From NCBI GenBank assembly GCA_020444425.1, contig JAHLLB010000005.1:62001-126000 (forward strand): a DNA stretch of 64,000 nucleotides, in the 5' to 3' direction. The stretch is from a bacterium. GTDB lineage: Bacteria; Electryoneota; Electryoneia; Electryoneales; Electryoneaceae. Under the pieces are notes generated by a model, which did not search any database, had not been told where the DNA came from, and saw only the letters and a list, made by a program, of their open reading frames with translations. Below, piece by piece: positions 17,209 through 26,508 of the stretch. Numbering within the stretch: position 1 is the stretch's first letter; every line of letters starts with the position of its first letter. The position numbers and the translations under genes were made by a program.

Positions 17209-19263
17209 TTACCGTTCACCTGCGACCGGCACCGCATCCCGTTCCGGTGCGGACTGCTTTTTGTCACGCGCGACAAGCGTTTCCGCGATCAACGCCAGCA
17301 GCGCGATCAGCAGCAACCACGGCGTCATTTCGCGCCCGACCCGCGCCTGCGTTAACGCGTCCGCCAGCGTTTCGTCCTCCGGAATGCGCAACTCACTGCC
17401 CGGCCAGCCACTCTGCGACGCGCTGAGATCACTCTCGCTCACCGGCACATTCGCGGCCGCGAGGTTGACCGTCTTCTCATCGACCTGCAACTCGTACGAT
17501 CCCGGCCAACGCGTGTCCGGTGTGATCCACACCTGCCGTCCACCACGGAACGCCGGTTCTGCGCTCAACCGCTGGTCCTGCGGAGCGATCACCTCGCCGG
17601 AGGATCGACCCGTGCCGTCCGGCACCGGCCACAGGATCGGATCGCCGCACGCAATCTCGCCTGCCTGCGGTTGCGCGCCCGCCAGCCACAGCACACCCTG
17701 CTGCAGCATCGGCGCGAACACACCGCTGACCGGCCAGTCAGTCCATTCGGTGTCCATCGCGGATGGTGTCAACCACACCCGCCCCGCGCTGTCCGTGCGT
17801 TCGAGCAGGAACGCCGTCCCGTCACTGAGCCGCACCAGCGCTTCGGTGCCCGATCCGCCGGTAACCGTGTACACCCGCGCAACGGACGGTTTGTCATACC
17901 GTCCTTCGCCTTCGAGCAGGCCGTTCAACGCCGGATGATCACGGTTCAACGTGTCCCATTCTCGCACCCCTCGCGCACCGCCTTCAACCAGCCCGCCGAA
18001 GCCGAATTCGGGCAGCACGGTTCGGCTCCACGCCGCGAGGTCGGCGTTCTCACCGAGCACCAGCCACAGCCCGCCGCCGCCGTCCGTGAACTGTTTCAGC
18101 CGCCGCGCGTCCGCCTGGGAGGGCGACACCGCGCCCGCATACACCACCGCGTCGTAGTTGTCCAGGCGCGCGACATTCCGCAACGGTCCGGGCCGAACGG
18201 TGACATCAAACACCGTGCTCTTGCCCTCGGGATTGAGCGCCAATTCAGCGTAACGCAACGCGCCGAAATCGTCCCCAACCAACAGGATCGACCGCTCGCC
18301 TGGCACCGTCAGCACAAAGTGATGCGTGTTGTCCGCCAGCAGGGCGTCGGTCAGGTCGAGCTCGATCCGCCCGACATGCTGCCCACTCTCCGGCACCCGG
18401 AACGAGTACGCCTGCTCCACCGCGCCGGACTCCGGCACCGTCAACTCGCCTTCCGCGACGACACGCCCGTCCAATGTGATCGTTACCAGCACCGGGATTG
18501 ATTCGCGTCCGCCGAATTGCTGCACGCTGACGTTCATCGTGCCGGTCGCGCCGGGACGCAACATCACCTCACCCAGCCGCATCCCGGTGATCGCGAGGTT
18601 CGGGATGTCGTCCCCGGCCAGCGGCATGCGCCACAACGTGATGTCATCCGCCAGCTCCGGCAAGGAGTCCGGTGCAGCGCCCGCGAAATCTGAGAGGACG
18701 ATGATTTCCTTCGAGGCCGCGTCCGATTCCTCCAGGTAGCGCGCCGCCCGGTGCAGCGCCGGTGCGAATGATGCCGCGCGGCCATCGGTCTCAAACTGAC
18801 GCAGCCAGCGCGGCACCTCGCCATTTGCCTCTCGCGGGGCGATGTCACGGTCACCAGTTGCATCCGCCGTCACCAGTCCAACCTCACCCCCGGCACGCCA
18901 GATCGCCTGCGCGATCTCCGTCGCCCGATCCACCGGCACCTCTTCGCCGCGACGCGCACTCATGGACGCCGACTGGTCGGCAACGATCACCGTCGCGCTC
19001 GACCCGGCCCCAGCGAAACCCGCGGTCTGCAACGCCGGACGCAGAAACGCCAACGCCAGCGCGAGCACGGCCAGCGTGCGCAGAATCAGCAACAGGATTT
19101 GCTTCAAGCGGAGCTTGCGCATCCGTTTCGTCTGCAACCGGCGGAGAAATTCCAAAGACGAGAACGGTTGTTTTTTCAACCGCCGCCGTCCGAGCAGGTG
19201 GATGAGGATCGGTAACGCCGCGAGCGTCAATCCGATCCAGAACGCGGGTGCGAGAAAGGTCAT
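17209..19263 (-). CDS. BatA-like membrane protein with vWA-type domain
   Basis: A 684-residue protein. The N-terminal 80 residues are the BatA N-terminal domain (FLAPAFWIGLTLAALPILIHL, then a KRMRKLRLKQ basic patch and LRTLAVLALALAFLRPALQ). A von Willebrand A-like domain starts at about 90 with the MIDAS motif DQSAS in VIVADQSASMSARRG. The central region resembles a class I amidotransferase-like fold found in such proteins, and a C-terminal membrane helix (LLLIALLALIAETLVA) lies just before a charged tail. Family members are envelope proteins of the aerotolerance type, often next to MoxR and BatB; none is beside it here. The gene's last codons lie within a short dispersed repeat (17206-17224). 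Confidence 0.8.
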   Translation of the reverse strand: MTFLAPAFWIGLTLAALPILIHLLGRRRLKKQPFSSLEFLRRLQTKRMRKLRLKQILLLILRTLAVLALALAFLRPALQTAGFAGAGSSATVIVADQSASMSARRGEEVPVDRATEIAQAIWRAGGEVGLVTADATGDRDIAPREANGEVPRWLRQFETDGRAASFAPALHRAARYLEESDAASKEIIVLSDFAGAAPDSLPELADDITLWRMPLAGDDIPNLAITGMRLGEVMLRPGATGTMNVSVQQFGGRESIPVLVTITLDGRVVAEGELTVPESGAVEQAYSFRVPESGQHVGRIELDLTDALLADNTHHFVLTVPGERSILLVGDDFGALRYAELALNPEGKSTVFDVTVRPGPLRNVARLDNYDAVVYAGAVSPSQADARRLKQFTDGGGGLWLVLGENADLAAWSRTVLPEFGFGGLVEGGARGVREWDTLNRDHPALNGLLEGEGRYDKPSVARVYTVTGGSGTEALVRLSDGTAFLLERTDSAGRVWLTPSAMDTEWTDWPVSGVFAPMLQQGVLWLAGAQPQAGEIACGDPILWPVPDGTGRSSGEVIAPQDQRLSAEPAFRGGRQVWITPDTRWPGSYELQVDEKTVNLAAANVPVSESDLSASQSGWPGSELRIPEDETLADALTQARVGREMTPWLLLIALLALIAETLVARDKKQSAPERDAVPVAGER

Positions 19264-19552
19264 GAGTGTGTGGTCGTCGTCATCGGTTATGCGTTGTAGT
19301 CACCTCAACGCATGCAAGTTCCCAAAGGTAGCCGCAAGAGAACACGTGTCAAGCAAAAGTTGATTCTCGACCTTAAGACCGCCCGGCTCCGAGCCATGGA
19401 GAATTTCTTCACGTTCGCTAACATTCTCGTGGCAACTCAGCGACAAAAAACCGTAGTTTAAGAAATTCTCAAAATTCGTGAAGTTGGGTTCGGCCGTTCG
19501 CTATGCACTGCATTCACCCCCACCCAGCTTGCTGTTTTCCGGAGGGAGAGGC

Positions 19553-20659
19553 ATGTACAGAATTATCCTTACTCTGCTGATACTCCTGTGTTGCGTCGCG
19601 CTTGCGCCCGCACAGGAACGCACCGTTGTCATGCAGCACCAGCTGAATGTCGACCTGGTTGCGCACAGCCGGGACGTCGATACGTACGCCAACGGTAGCG
19701 CGGTGCAGCTCTATGTCCGCGACCTTACCGATACCGACCAGCGCGAACTCTGGGCGCTGAAGGTCGATGCGAACGGAAACCTGCTCTGGAACCGTCAGAT
19801 CGCGACCACCGATTCCAGCTTGCGGATTGTCAGCTCACGTATTGTCGCTCTGCCGGACGGCGGCGCGGCGGTCGCGTGGTCGGTCAACGAAACCAGCGCG
19901 TGGGAAGTGGAACCGCACGGCATCCACGCCGCTCGTATCACCGCGATCGGCACCGTGCTCTGGACACGCTCCGGTGGGTATGGCCGGCCGGAACGTGAGA
20001 AGCTGGTCAACGACATCGCGCTGCTGAACAACTACGTGATCGGCATCTCGTTGTGGATGGAAGGCCCGGACGGCGACCCGGTGCACTACCTCGCCAAGCT
20101 GCGGTACAATGGTACGATCCTGAGTTTGACCACCATTGATGTGCCGTTGACGACGGTCGACGATGTCCAGCTGACCGGCAACGAACTGGTCTTTCTCGGC
20201 CTCGTTGGCACCACCCCGTCGATTTACAAGACAGATCATCAGGGCAACGTCATCTGGAACAGTACGCTGAACACGGGCCTGCTGCTGCACACCGTGTCAC
20301 GCCGGCCGGACGGCGGCTTTTACGTCACTGCGAACATCGCGGGTGAGGACGGGATCCGTCTCGTCGCGTTGGATTCGATGGGTGCTGAGGAATGGCACAC
20401 CGACTACCTGCCTGGCACGAACGGCATCACCGAAAGCGTCGTCCAGTCGCTGCACAATAACATGGCGTTTGTGCGCACCTATGACCGCTCTGTCGACCTG
20501 TTCAGTGCCAGTGGCGACAGGCTCTGGTCCGGACTCAACAACTGGTGGGTACACACCGAATACCTGCATCCGATCAAGTTGTATACCAACGGCGACGTGC
20601 TGCTCGGACAGGAAGAGAACTACACCACAGTCTCCCTGATCCGGCTCAGCAACCAGTAA
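19553..20659 (+). CDS. Secreted propeller-like protein, paralogue lacking a sorting tail
   Basis: A 368-residue protein starting at ATG 19553 after GGAGGGAGAGG. The signal peptide is IILTLLILLCCVALAPAQ. Repeated units (WALKVDANGNLLWNRQI, HAARITAIGTVLWTRSGG, YKTDHQGNVIWNSTL, VALDSMGAEEWHTDY) suggest a PQQ- or kelch-like propeller. It aligns along its length with the next gene (21266-22693), including ATTDSSLRI against ATADSGLIM and LPDGGAAVAW against LHDGGVVVTY, but it ends at LIRLSNQ where the paralogue continues into a T9SS tail. It may therefore be a periplasmic version or a truncated copy. The function is unknown. Confidence 0.75.
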   Translation: MYRIILTLLILLCCVALAPAQERTVVMQHQLNVDLVAHSRDVDTYANGSAVQLYVRDLTDTDQRELWALKVDANGNLLWNRQIATTDSSLRIVSSRIVALPDGGAAVAWSVNETSAWEVEPHGIHAARITAIGTVLWTRSGGYGRPEREKLVNDIALLNNYVIGISLWMEGPDGDPVHYLAKLRYNGTILSLTTIDVPLTTVDDVQLTGNELVFLGLVGTTPSIYKTDHQGNVIWNSTLNTGLLLHTVSRRPDGGFYVTANIAGEDGIRLVALDSMGAEEWHTDYLPGTNGITESVVQSLHNNMAFVRTYDRSVDLFSASGDRLWSGLNNWWVHTEYLHPIKLYTNGDVLLGQEENYTTVSLIRLSNQ

Positions 20660-21265
20660 AAACACAACCCTCGCTCCTTCGGGAGCGGTTGGACCGATAC
20701 CCCCGGCGCGTGACCCCCCGGGGGTATCACCAGTTTTGCATCCCGCGTCCCCCGGAAACCGCCTCCTGTCGTACAAAGTTGATGGAGCACAGGGTACACT
20801 TCGGCTACGTACGGCGCGCAAAATCGACACCCGATCCACGTTGGACAGTCAGAACGCGGGCAATACCCTCGGGTGTCGCCCTTCAGGTATGCCGTGCCAG
20901 CCCTTTTCGGGCACCGTTCCTTGACAGTCGCAGAACCGATTCAGGCACCCCCGGTCTCGACAGAGACACGTTTTTTTGGGTTCGGTGATCTGGGTCACAC
21001 AATACCGTCATCTCTCCGGAGTACTGTTGGGGGTGAGCGGGGCAGTCTTCGGCATTCCGAACATTTGCCCCACACTCTGCAACTGCCGGCGTGATGAAAC
21101 GTTTAACCATCAGCCCGGATGCGAACGATTCGCTCAAGTCGCACGCGTCCGAATCCCGGTGGACCATACCACCCGGATGAGTTGCAGGACCCGTGGCCGG
21201 TCGATGACCGGAGGAGGTGAGAGAAGGGCCACGGAACGCTCAAAATGAAGCGATGAGGTGGGAAG
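20660..21265. other. Intergenic region with two hairpins, no gene supported
   Basis: CGCTCC-TTC-GGGAGCG (about 20673-20689) and GATACCCCC/GGGGGTATC (20696-20728) follow the upstream gene and may end its transcript, though neither has a T-tract. The remaining 530 bases show no coding frame. AGGTGGGAAG at 21256-21265 is the ribosome-binding site of the next gene. Confidence 0.5.
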
Positions 21266-22693
21266 ATGAAGCTTCGAAACGTGTTGTTTGCACTGCTAAC
21301 CGGCCTGATTGCAGTTTCGGCCACCGCCATCCCAATCGAATTGTGGGAAGAAACCTACGCCACCGACGGGCACCAGGCGAAAGCCATGGACCTGGCGATC
21401 TTTGACAACGATGAAGCCGTGCACGCCGTCGCCATTGCCGGCGCTGGCATTACCGGCCCCAGTTTGCGTCTCGATCGCATTGACGGTGACGGCAACCTGA
21501 TCTCCCAGACCACCGTCGCCACGGCGGATTCCGGGTTGATCATGAACGTTCGCCTGCTGCCGTTGCATGATGGCGGCGTGGTCGTCACCTACACCAAGAA
21601 CTGGAAGCCGGAATGGTACGATACCACCGGCACGCCGCAGCATAACCTTTGCGTCGCGCGGGTCGCGGCGAACGGTGACATCCTTTGGAACGACGAAACC
21701 TTCGGCTTCAGCCGGATTGAAAAGCAGGTTCGTGAGGTGGGATTGCTCACCAACACGATCTATTTCGGCGGATGGTGGGGCGCAAGTTCGCAGTCCAATG
21801 GCGGCCGCACCGCGCACATCACCAGCTACGATCTCGACGGCAACCACCTCGGCACGGTGCTGGTGGACGAGCCGCAGGAGATCAGCCGTGTCGCCGACAT
21901 TGAATTCACCGGGGACGCCCTGTTCATGACTGGTTCACTGGTCAACGGCGGCGAGTTCCTGACGCGGGTCAATTACGACGGCGAAATCGAGTGGTCGCTG
22001 CCGTCCGAAATGGACCTGATTACCGAAATGACGATCGGGTTTGATGGCTACATCTACCTGACCGGCATGAACAGCAACCAGAATTATCTCGTCGCCAGCG
22101 CGACGCAGGCCGGTTCGTACAACTGGCAACGGATCTTTGAAGAAGGCGTGCCGAACCCGCCGAGCCAGGCGATTCTGCAGATCCTCGACGGCCGATTGGT
22201 CGTGTGGAAAAACAACCTGCAGCTCGTGCTGATCAGCTCCGATGGCACCCGGTTGTTTGAGGGCGGCCAGTACGGCGAACCCGACGACTGGGACGGCAAT
22301 GCGATTGCGATGTACGCGGACGGCGACCTGCTGCTCAGTTCGTCCGGCGTCGAGGACAGCGTGCTGCTGACCCGTGTCACCAACGGCACCAATGACGTCG
22401 GCGAAACCGGCAACGCGGCCCGTGTCACCGAGTTCGAGCTCGCACCGGCGCACCCGAACCCGTTCAACGCGATGACCACCCTGCAGCTCGCGGTTCCGTC
22501 CGCCGGGCAGGTGCACGTCAGCGTCATGGACATTCTCGGCCGCTCCGTGGACGCGTGGTCACTGAACGCACCGGCGGCAGGCACGTACGAGCTGTCGTGG
22601 TCGGCGAATGGATTCGCCAGCGGATTGTATTTCGTCCGCGCGGTGAGTTCGGCCGGCGCTGTTTCGATGCAGAAGATTGTGCTCGTGCGGTAA
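21266..22693 (+). CDS. Secreted propeller-like protein with T9SS tail
   Basis: A 475-residue protein with signal peptide NVLFALLTGLIAVSATA. Propeller-like repeats occupy residues 25-385 (LRLDRIDGDGNLISQ, CVARVAANGDILWNDE, TSYDLDGNHLGTVL, TRVNYDGEIEWSLP). A T9SS type A domain follows: AHPNPFNAMTTLQLAVPSAG, MDILGRSVDAWSL, SGLYFVRAVS, ending KIVLVR. It is the tailed paralogue of the gene at 19553. Surface or extracellular location is expected; no enzymatic motif is visible. Confidence 0.8.
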   Translation: MKLRNVLFALLTGLIAVSATAIPIELWEETYATDGHQAKAMDLAIFDNDEAVHAVAIAGAGITGPSLRLDRIDGDGNLISQTTVATADSGLIMNVRLLPLHDGGVVVTYTKNWKPEWYDTTGTPQHNLCVARVAANGDILWNDETFGFSRIEKQVREVGLLTNTIYFGGWWGASSQSNGGRTAHITSYDLDGNHLGTVLVDEPQEISRVADIEFTGDALFMTGSLVNGGEFLTRVNYDGEIEWSLPSEMDLITEMTIGFDGYIYLTGMNSNQNYLVASATQAGSYNWQRIFEEGVPNPPSQAILQILDGRLVVWKNNLQLVLISSDGTRLFEGGQYGEPDDWDGNAIAMYADGDLLLSSSGVEDSVLLTRVTNGTNDVGETGNAARVTEFELAPAHPNPFNAMTTLQLAVPSAGQVHVSVMDILGRSVDAWSLNAPAAGTYELSWSANGFASGLYFVRAVSSAGAVSMQKIVLVR

Positions 22694-22873
22694 CGGCTAA
22701 ACGTTGGCGTAAGCCTCGTGGACGGAGTGACTTTCGCTCAACGTTCCGCGGCTGACGCCCGGCTCTGCAAGTAGAAAATCCGTGGGTGAAGCCACCCGCG
22801 CTTAACAAAACAAGCGGATGTTTGGATTCCGGATGCGTTATCTGATGACATGCCCAAGGTCAGATAACCGTGG

Positions 22874-22912
22874 ACGGGGACACGAGGCAGGAATGTGTCC
22901 CCGTTTCATTTT
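22874..22912 (+). terminator. Intrinsic terminator (GGGGACA family)
   Basis: ACGGGGACAC and GTGTCCCCGT form a 10-bp stem followed by TTCATTTTT. It is about 180 bases after the T9SS-tail gene. Confidence 0.8.
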
Positions 22913-22958
22913 TACACCAGTCTCTCGTCCCTCGTCTTTTGTCCCCCGGAACCGGTAG

Positions 22959-22990
22959 ATCATCCCTGCTGGGGGAGCCATCAGGGGCAC
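22959..22990. repeat. CCCTGCTGG/CCATCAGGGG palindromic element
   Basis: Begins ATCATCCCTGCTGG and ends GAGCCATCAGGGGCAC. Near-identical copies lie at 15541-15571, where the element forms the 3' end of a coding sequence, and 47636-47667 (inverted). Confidence 0.75.
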
Positions 22991-23097
22991 GAGATAGTGT
23001 AGAAGATCCCAGGTACCAACTGGCGTCGTACCCACTGATTTTCAGCTTACATGCCCACGACATTTATGTCGTGGCTTATCCACACTGGAACAATGTG

Positions 23098-23291
23098 TCA
23101 TCCTGAACGAAGTGAAGGATATCCAGCTAATCTGAACTTGAATGGTGTGTCATCCTGAACGAAGTGAAGGATCTACAAATGATCCGCACGTGAAAGTCGC
23201 GTCATTCTGAACGAAGTGAAGAAGGTCGGGCTTAGTTAACCGTTATCAAAGCTGGAGATTCTTCATTCCACTTCGTTCCATTCAGAATGAC
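23098..23291. repeat. Four copies of a GTCATCCTGAACGAAGTGAA repeat
   Basis: Direct copies start at 23098, 23149 and 23201 (spacing 51 and 52 bases), and a fourth, inverted copy occupies 23257-23291. The sequence resembles the widespread dispersed bacterial repeat TCATTCTGAGCGAAGCGAAG. A CCACGACATTTATGTCGTGG palindrome precedes it at 23055-23074. No coding sequence is visible in 22694-23518. Confidence 0.85.
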
Positions 23292-23385
23292 ACCCTATCA
23301 CCTTACATCTTATATCGACCGCTGATCACCGACTGCAGATGGGTGCCCCGGGGCTTCAGCCTCGGGTCTCACATCGACAAGTGTA

Positions 23386-23507
23386 ACCCATCAGGGGACA
23401 TCTGTGGCACCTGCAGATGGTGGATCTGTGTGATACAGCCGGATCGATACCCACCATGGGGTTCGTGTGACGGCTGGTTCTGTGCCACAGTTGTCCCCCT
23501 GATGGAT
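23386..23507. repeat. Long inverted repeat next to the response-regulator 3' end
   Basis: CCATCAGGGGACATCTGTGG at 23388 pairs with CCACAGTTGTCCCCCTGATG at about 23485-23504, enclosing about 75 bases that contain a second GATGGTGG/CCACCATG pair. It could fold into a long hairpin and terminate the minus-strand gene, or be a small miniature element. Confidence 0.6.
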
Positions 23508-23518
23508 GTAGCCTGTCT

Positions 23519-25006
23519 TTATTCTGTCTCCAAATGCCCGACCAATGTCCGCAGCCGTCCCCGGCTCAGGCCCAGATACTTTGCCGTCGCGAGCTGGTTG
23601 CCGTCGAACTTGTCCAACGCTTTCCGCACAATCTCATAGGTCAACTCGTCCAGGTCGAGCCCGTTCGGCGGGAGCTGAACCATCCCCGGCTGCAACACCC
23701 CTGCGCCGCCATCCTCACCGACGCCGCCCTGCATTCGTTGATCCAGCTCAGCGAGGTGCGTCGAATCCAGCTCGACAGCGTTGTACAGCAACACCGCGTG
23801 TTCGATCAAGTTCCGCAACTGACGCACATTGCCCGGCCAGTTGTACTGCTCGAGCATGCGCACCGCTTCCCGGCTGATGAACCGGAAATCACGCTGCTTT
23901 TCGCGAGCGAATTCGGCGAGAAACAGCTGCGCCATCGGCGGAATCGACGCCCGCTGTTCCCGTATCGGCGGAATCTCGATCCGTCCGACCGCGAGCCGGT
24001 AGTAGAGGTCCGAGCGGAAGCCGCCGGCCTGCACCTGCTTTTCCAGGTCACGGTTGGTCGCGGCGATGACCCGAATGTCCAACGGGATCGCCGTCGTGCC
24101 GCCGACACGGTAGATCACCTTTTCCTGCAACGCGCGTAGAAGTTTCGCCTGCATCGGCATCGGGATTTCGCCGACTTCGTCGAGGAACAACGTGCCGCCG
24201 TTCGCGGCTTCCATCTTCCCGCTCGCGCCCTTGGGCAACGCACCGGTGAACGCGCCGCCGACATACCCGAACAGCTCGCTTTCGAACAAACTGTCGCTGA
24301 TCGCGGCGCAATTGACCGTCACGAACGGCTTGCTCGTGTCGTCGCTGTCACCGTAATGCACCACCTTCGCCAGCACTTCTTTGCCAGTGCCGGTTTCGCC
24401 CTCGATCAGCACCGGAATGTTGCGGTCGTCGTTGTAGCGCAACGCTGTATCCACAATCGCGCGGAACTTGCGGCTGAACACACCGATCACGGTCTTGTCC
24501 GCAAGCACGACCGTCGAACGCATCGGCCGGTCGCCGTTCTCAGTGTCGGCCGCCGGAACATCGCCCGACACCTGAGCGGCACGCCGTTTCTTCCGCTTCA
24601 GGTCGTCATACTGCTTCGCCACCCGTTCGACCACCTGCAACAGGTCGGTGATCGGGATCGGCTTGGTCAGCATCTCGGTGGCACCTTCACGCAACGCACT
24701 CAGTGCCGTCTCAACATCCGCAAAGCCAGTAATCAGGACGACTTGCGTATCTTTCCCGTTCGGGTGCGCACGGATTTCATGCAGCAACTCGAGCCCATCC
24801 AGGCCCGGCATACGCACGTCCGAGATGACGATCGGAAACTGTTCCGACTCGAACTGTTTCTTCGCCTCGAGACCGTTGTCGCATTCGACAACCTCGCTCG
24901 CGGTGAACTCCGTCAGCACCCGTGCGAATACCGCACGGCTGATCTCGTCGTCGTCCACCAACAGGATTCTTTTCCGCAATTCGAGCATCGTCGCCCTGTG
25001 TCTCAT
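23519..25006 (-). CDS. NtrC-type sigma-54 response regulator
   Basis: A 495-residue regulator. The receiver domain (about 10-125) has acidic DDD at 18-20 and the phospho-acceptor Asp63 in VISDVRMPG. The AAA+ domain (about 180-410) has Walker A GETGTGKE, the sigma-54 contact loop GAFTGA intact, and Walker B GGTLFLDEVGEIP. A Fis-type helix-turn-helix closes the protein (GNQLATAKYLGLSRGRLRTL). It activates sigma-54 promoters after phosphorylation. No histidine kinase is encoded nearby, so it is an orphan in this window. The start at 25006 is uncertain; ATG 24988 (MLELRKRI) is an alternative. Targets are unknown. Confidence 0.93.
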   Translation of the reverse strand: MRHRATMLELRKRILLVDDDEISRAVFARVLTEFTASEVVECDNGLEAKKQFESEQFPIVISDVRMPGLDGLELLHEIRAHPNGKDTQVVLITGFADVETALSALREGATEMLTKPIPITDLLQVVERVAKQYDDLKRKKRRAAQVSGDVPAADTENGDRPMRSTVVLADKTVIGVFSRKFRAIVDTALRYNDDRNIPVLIEGETGTGKEVLAKVVHYGDSDDTSKPFVTVNCAAISDSLFESELFGYVGGAFTGALPKGASGKMEAANGGTLFLDEVGEIPMPMQAKLLRALQEKVIYRVGGTTAIPLDIRVIAATNRDLEKQVQAGGFRSDLYYRLAVGRIEIPPIREQRASIPPMAQLFLAEFAREKQRDFRFISREAVRMLEQYNWPGNVRQLRNLIEHAVLLYNAVELDSTHLAELDQRMQGGVGEDGGAGVLQPGMVQLPPNGLDLDELTYEIVRKALDKFDGNQLATAKYLGLSRGRLRTLVGHLETE

Positions 25007-25053
25007 GACAATGGATGGAGGGAAGGGGGGATGAACAAGCAGGCCCGTACTTC

Positions 25054-25265
25054 GTATCCGGGGACACTTTGGTGACAACGTGTCCCCGGATACGTCCGTG
25101 CCCGTGTCTTCCCATGCGTCTTGCCCGTGTTGGCTCGGCCAACGCGGGTCCGCCCCACTGCGTCAAATATACGGCGCGGAAATCCACAAAACGCGTGAGA
25201 GTGGTTGAAATCAACCACTCCCGGTCCAGGCCTACGTTTGGATGCCCACGACATTTATGTCGTGG
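25054..25265. repeat. Palindrome cluster upstream of the response regulator
   Basis: A 14-bp perfect stem GTATCCGGGGACAC/GTGTCCCCGGATAC (25054-25093), CCCGTGTTGGCTCGGCCAACGCGGG (25124-25148 in two arms), GAGTGGTTGAAATCAACCACTC (25199-25220), and CCACGACATTTATGTCGTGG (25246-25265). Parts of these recur at 25441-25465, 23055 and 15426. Confidence 0.75.
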
Positions 25266-25347
25266 CTCAGCTGAATGATCAATTCCGGATGCCCGTTGGC
25301 GCTTGGTGTGTCCAGATTCTTCGAACCTGCCCCCGTGATCCGCGCAC

Positions 25348-25431
25348 GACCTCGCCAGCGGCGTCTATGTGATTCAGCTGCTCACCCCGGAAGGCCATCA
25401 CGCCACACAGCGCGTGACCTTGGTGCGTTAG
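25348..25431 (+). pseudogene. Relic of a T9SS sorting-domain gene (3' end only)
   Basis: In frame up to TAG 25429-25431 the sequence reads DLASGVYVIQLLTPEG, then HHATQRVTLVR. This matches the last strand of a T9SS type A tail (compare SGVYFIRVNAG...KKVMLLK at 61007). A TGA lies 12 bases upstream, there is no start, and repeats flank both sides. It is the surviving 3' end of a deleted secreted-protein gene. Confidence 0.75.
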
Positions 25432-25440
25432 TGGGTCTTG

Positions 25441-25740
25441 CCCGTGTTGGCTTGGCCAACGCGGGACGGGATCTCTGAATTCATGCCCCAGACATTCATG
25501 TCTGGGATGCTCCGGCGTCAATTTGATGGGGATCTGACGAGTCCCGGACTGAAGTCCGAGGACGTGGCTTCTGTGGTTCATTGACCGGCAACGAATCCCG
25601 GGCTGAAGCCCGAGGGCATGAACCCGGTTGGGGTGGGTTGATTCGGTGTGAAAAAGAAGGGGACAGCCACGTTTCGCGTCACTGTCCCCCATCCATTTTC
25701 CCGCAGCCCGCAGTCCGCAGTCCGCAGTCCGCAGCCCGAG
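25441..25740. repeat. Repeat-filled gap: palindromes, minus-strand terminator, heptamers
   Basis: Contains CCCGTGTTGGCTTGGCCAACGCGGG (25441-25465, two arms), CCAGACATTCATGTCTGG (25487-25504), CGGACTGAAGTCCG (25545-25558), CCCGGGCTGAAGCCCG (25598-25613), a GGGGACAG/CTGTCCCC hairpin with T-rich sequence on its minus-strand 3' side (25651-25690), and five units of GCAGYCC (about 25704-25738). No gene is seen. Confidence 0.75.
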
Positions 25741-25760
25741 TGACATGGTGCCCGTGATTG

Positions 25761-25782
25761 TCCGTCACGTCTGTTTGTGACG
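25761..25782 (-). terminator. Hairpin after the IsdG-like gene
   Basis: CCGTCAC and GTGACGG around an eight-base loop, just downstream (minus strand) of the stop at 25805. No T-tract. Confidence 0.45.
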
Positions 25783-25804
25783 GCTATCGCGGGTCAACCA
25801 CCGC

Positions 25805-26125
25805 CTATTCCGCGAACACCTCGAACGTCTCCATGTCCGAACGCATCGGCATCTGACGCTTCTCATCGGCCGCCTGCTTCATGTCCCCGAACGCACGGCT
25901 GTGGCCTTTCATGTACGCGCCGCTATCAACCCACTGCTGGAAGTTCGCCTCGGTTTCCCAGAAGGAGAGCACGATGTATGGCTTCCCCGGCTGCTTCGGA
26001 CGCAGGATCTTCACATCGACAAACCCCGGTTCCTTGTCCACTTCGCCCGCACGGGTCTTAAACATGTACTCGAACTTTTCCACATAGTCTTCCTGCACTG
26101 TGATCCGGTTCATCGCGCAAAACAT
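25805..26125 (-). CDS. IsdG/HmoA-like heme-degrading monooxygenase (ABM fold)
   Basis: A 106-residue single-domain protein of the antibiotic-biosynthesis-monooxygenase superfamily. The start at 26125 has GGAG six bases upstream. Visible residues match the IsdG group: Asn in MNRITV near the N-terminus, Trp in LSFWETEANFQQW and His in YMKGHSRAF, which in IsdG are Asn7, Trp67 and His77. IsdG-type enzymes open heme and free iron, or scavenge excess heme. Lying beside a locus with 69 heme motifs, a role in heme homeostasis is attractive, but related ABM proteins act on other substrates. It is divergent from the sigma-54 regulator at 26509. Confidence 0.75.
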   Translation of the reverse strand: MFCAMNRITVQEDYVEKFEYMFKTRAGEVDKEPGFVDVKILRPKQPGKPYIVLSFWETEANFQQWVDSGAYMKGHSRAFGDMKQAADEKRQMPMRSDMETFEVFAE

Positions 26126-26508
26126 GGCTATCTCCAAGTGATAACAATCAGTTCGGGTTGTGAAAGGAGGGACGAATTCATGAAGAATCACGCACGCACC
26201 CCCGTTATCCGCTATCCGCGTAAAAGGTAGGGATGCCTAACACATCGAGTCAACGAACGCGGGAGCTGCGGGGCTCAAAAACGAACGTGTTCGTGCCGGG
26301 ATTCGGCGGGCCGTCGTTCAAACCCCGTTGAGATTCGACAAGATCGCGGATTGTTGAGATATCGTTCACATGAAAGTGGTCCAGTATGTAATAGACGACC
26401 ACGATATCCGCTGTCTATCACACCTGATGCGCGAGATTGTGCATGACCTGTCTTGCCAGACGCCTGCCTGCTGCCGTATCCTTTCCTGTCCTTACGTTCT
26501 GGAGTTCC
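26126..26508. other. Divergent promoter region, no gene seen
   Basis: About 380 bases between the monooxygenase and the sigma-54 activator. No coding frame with a ribosome-binding site is present before ATG 26509. Confidence 0.45.
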
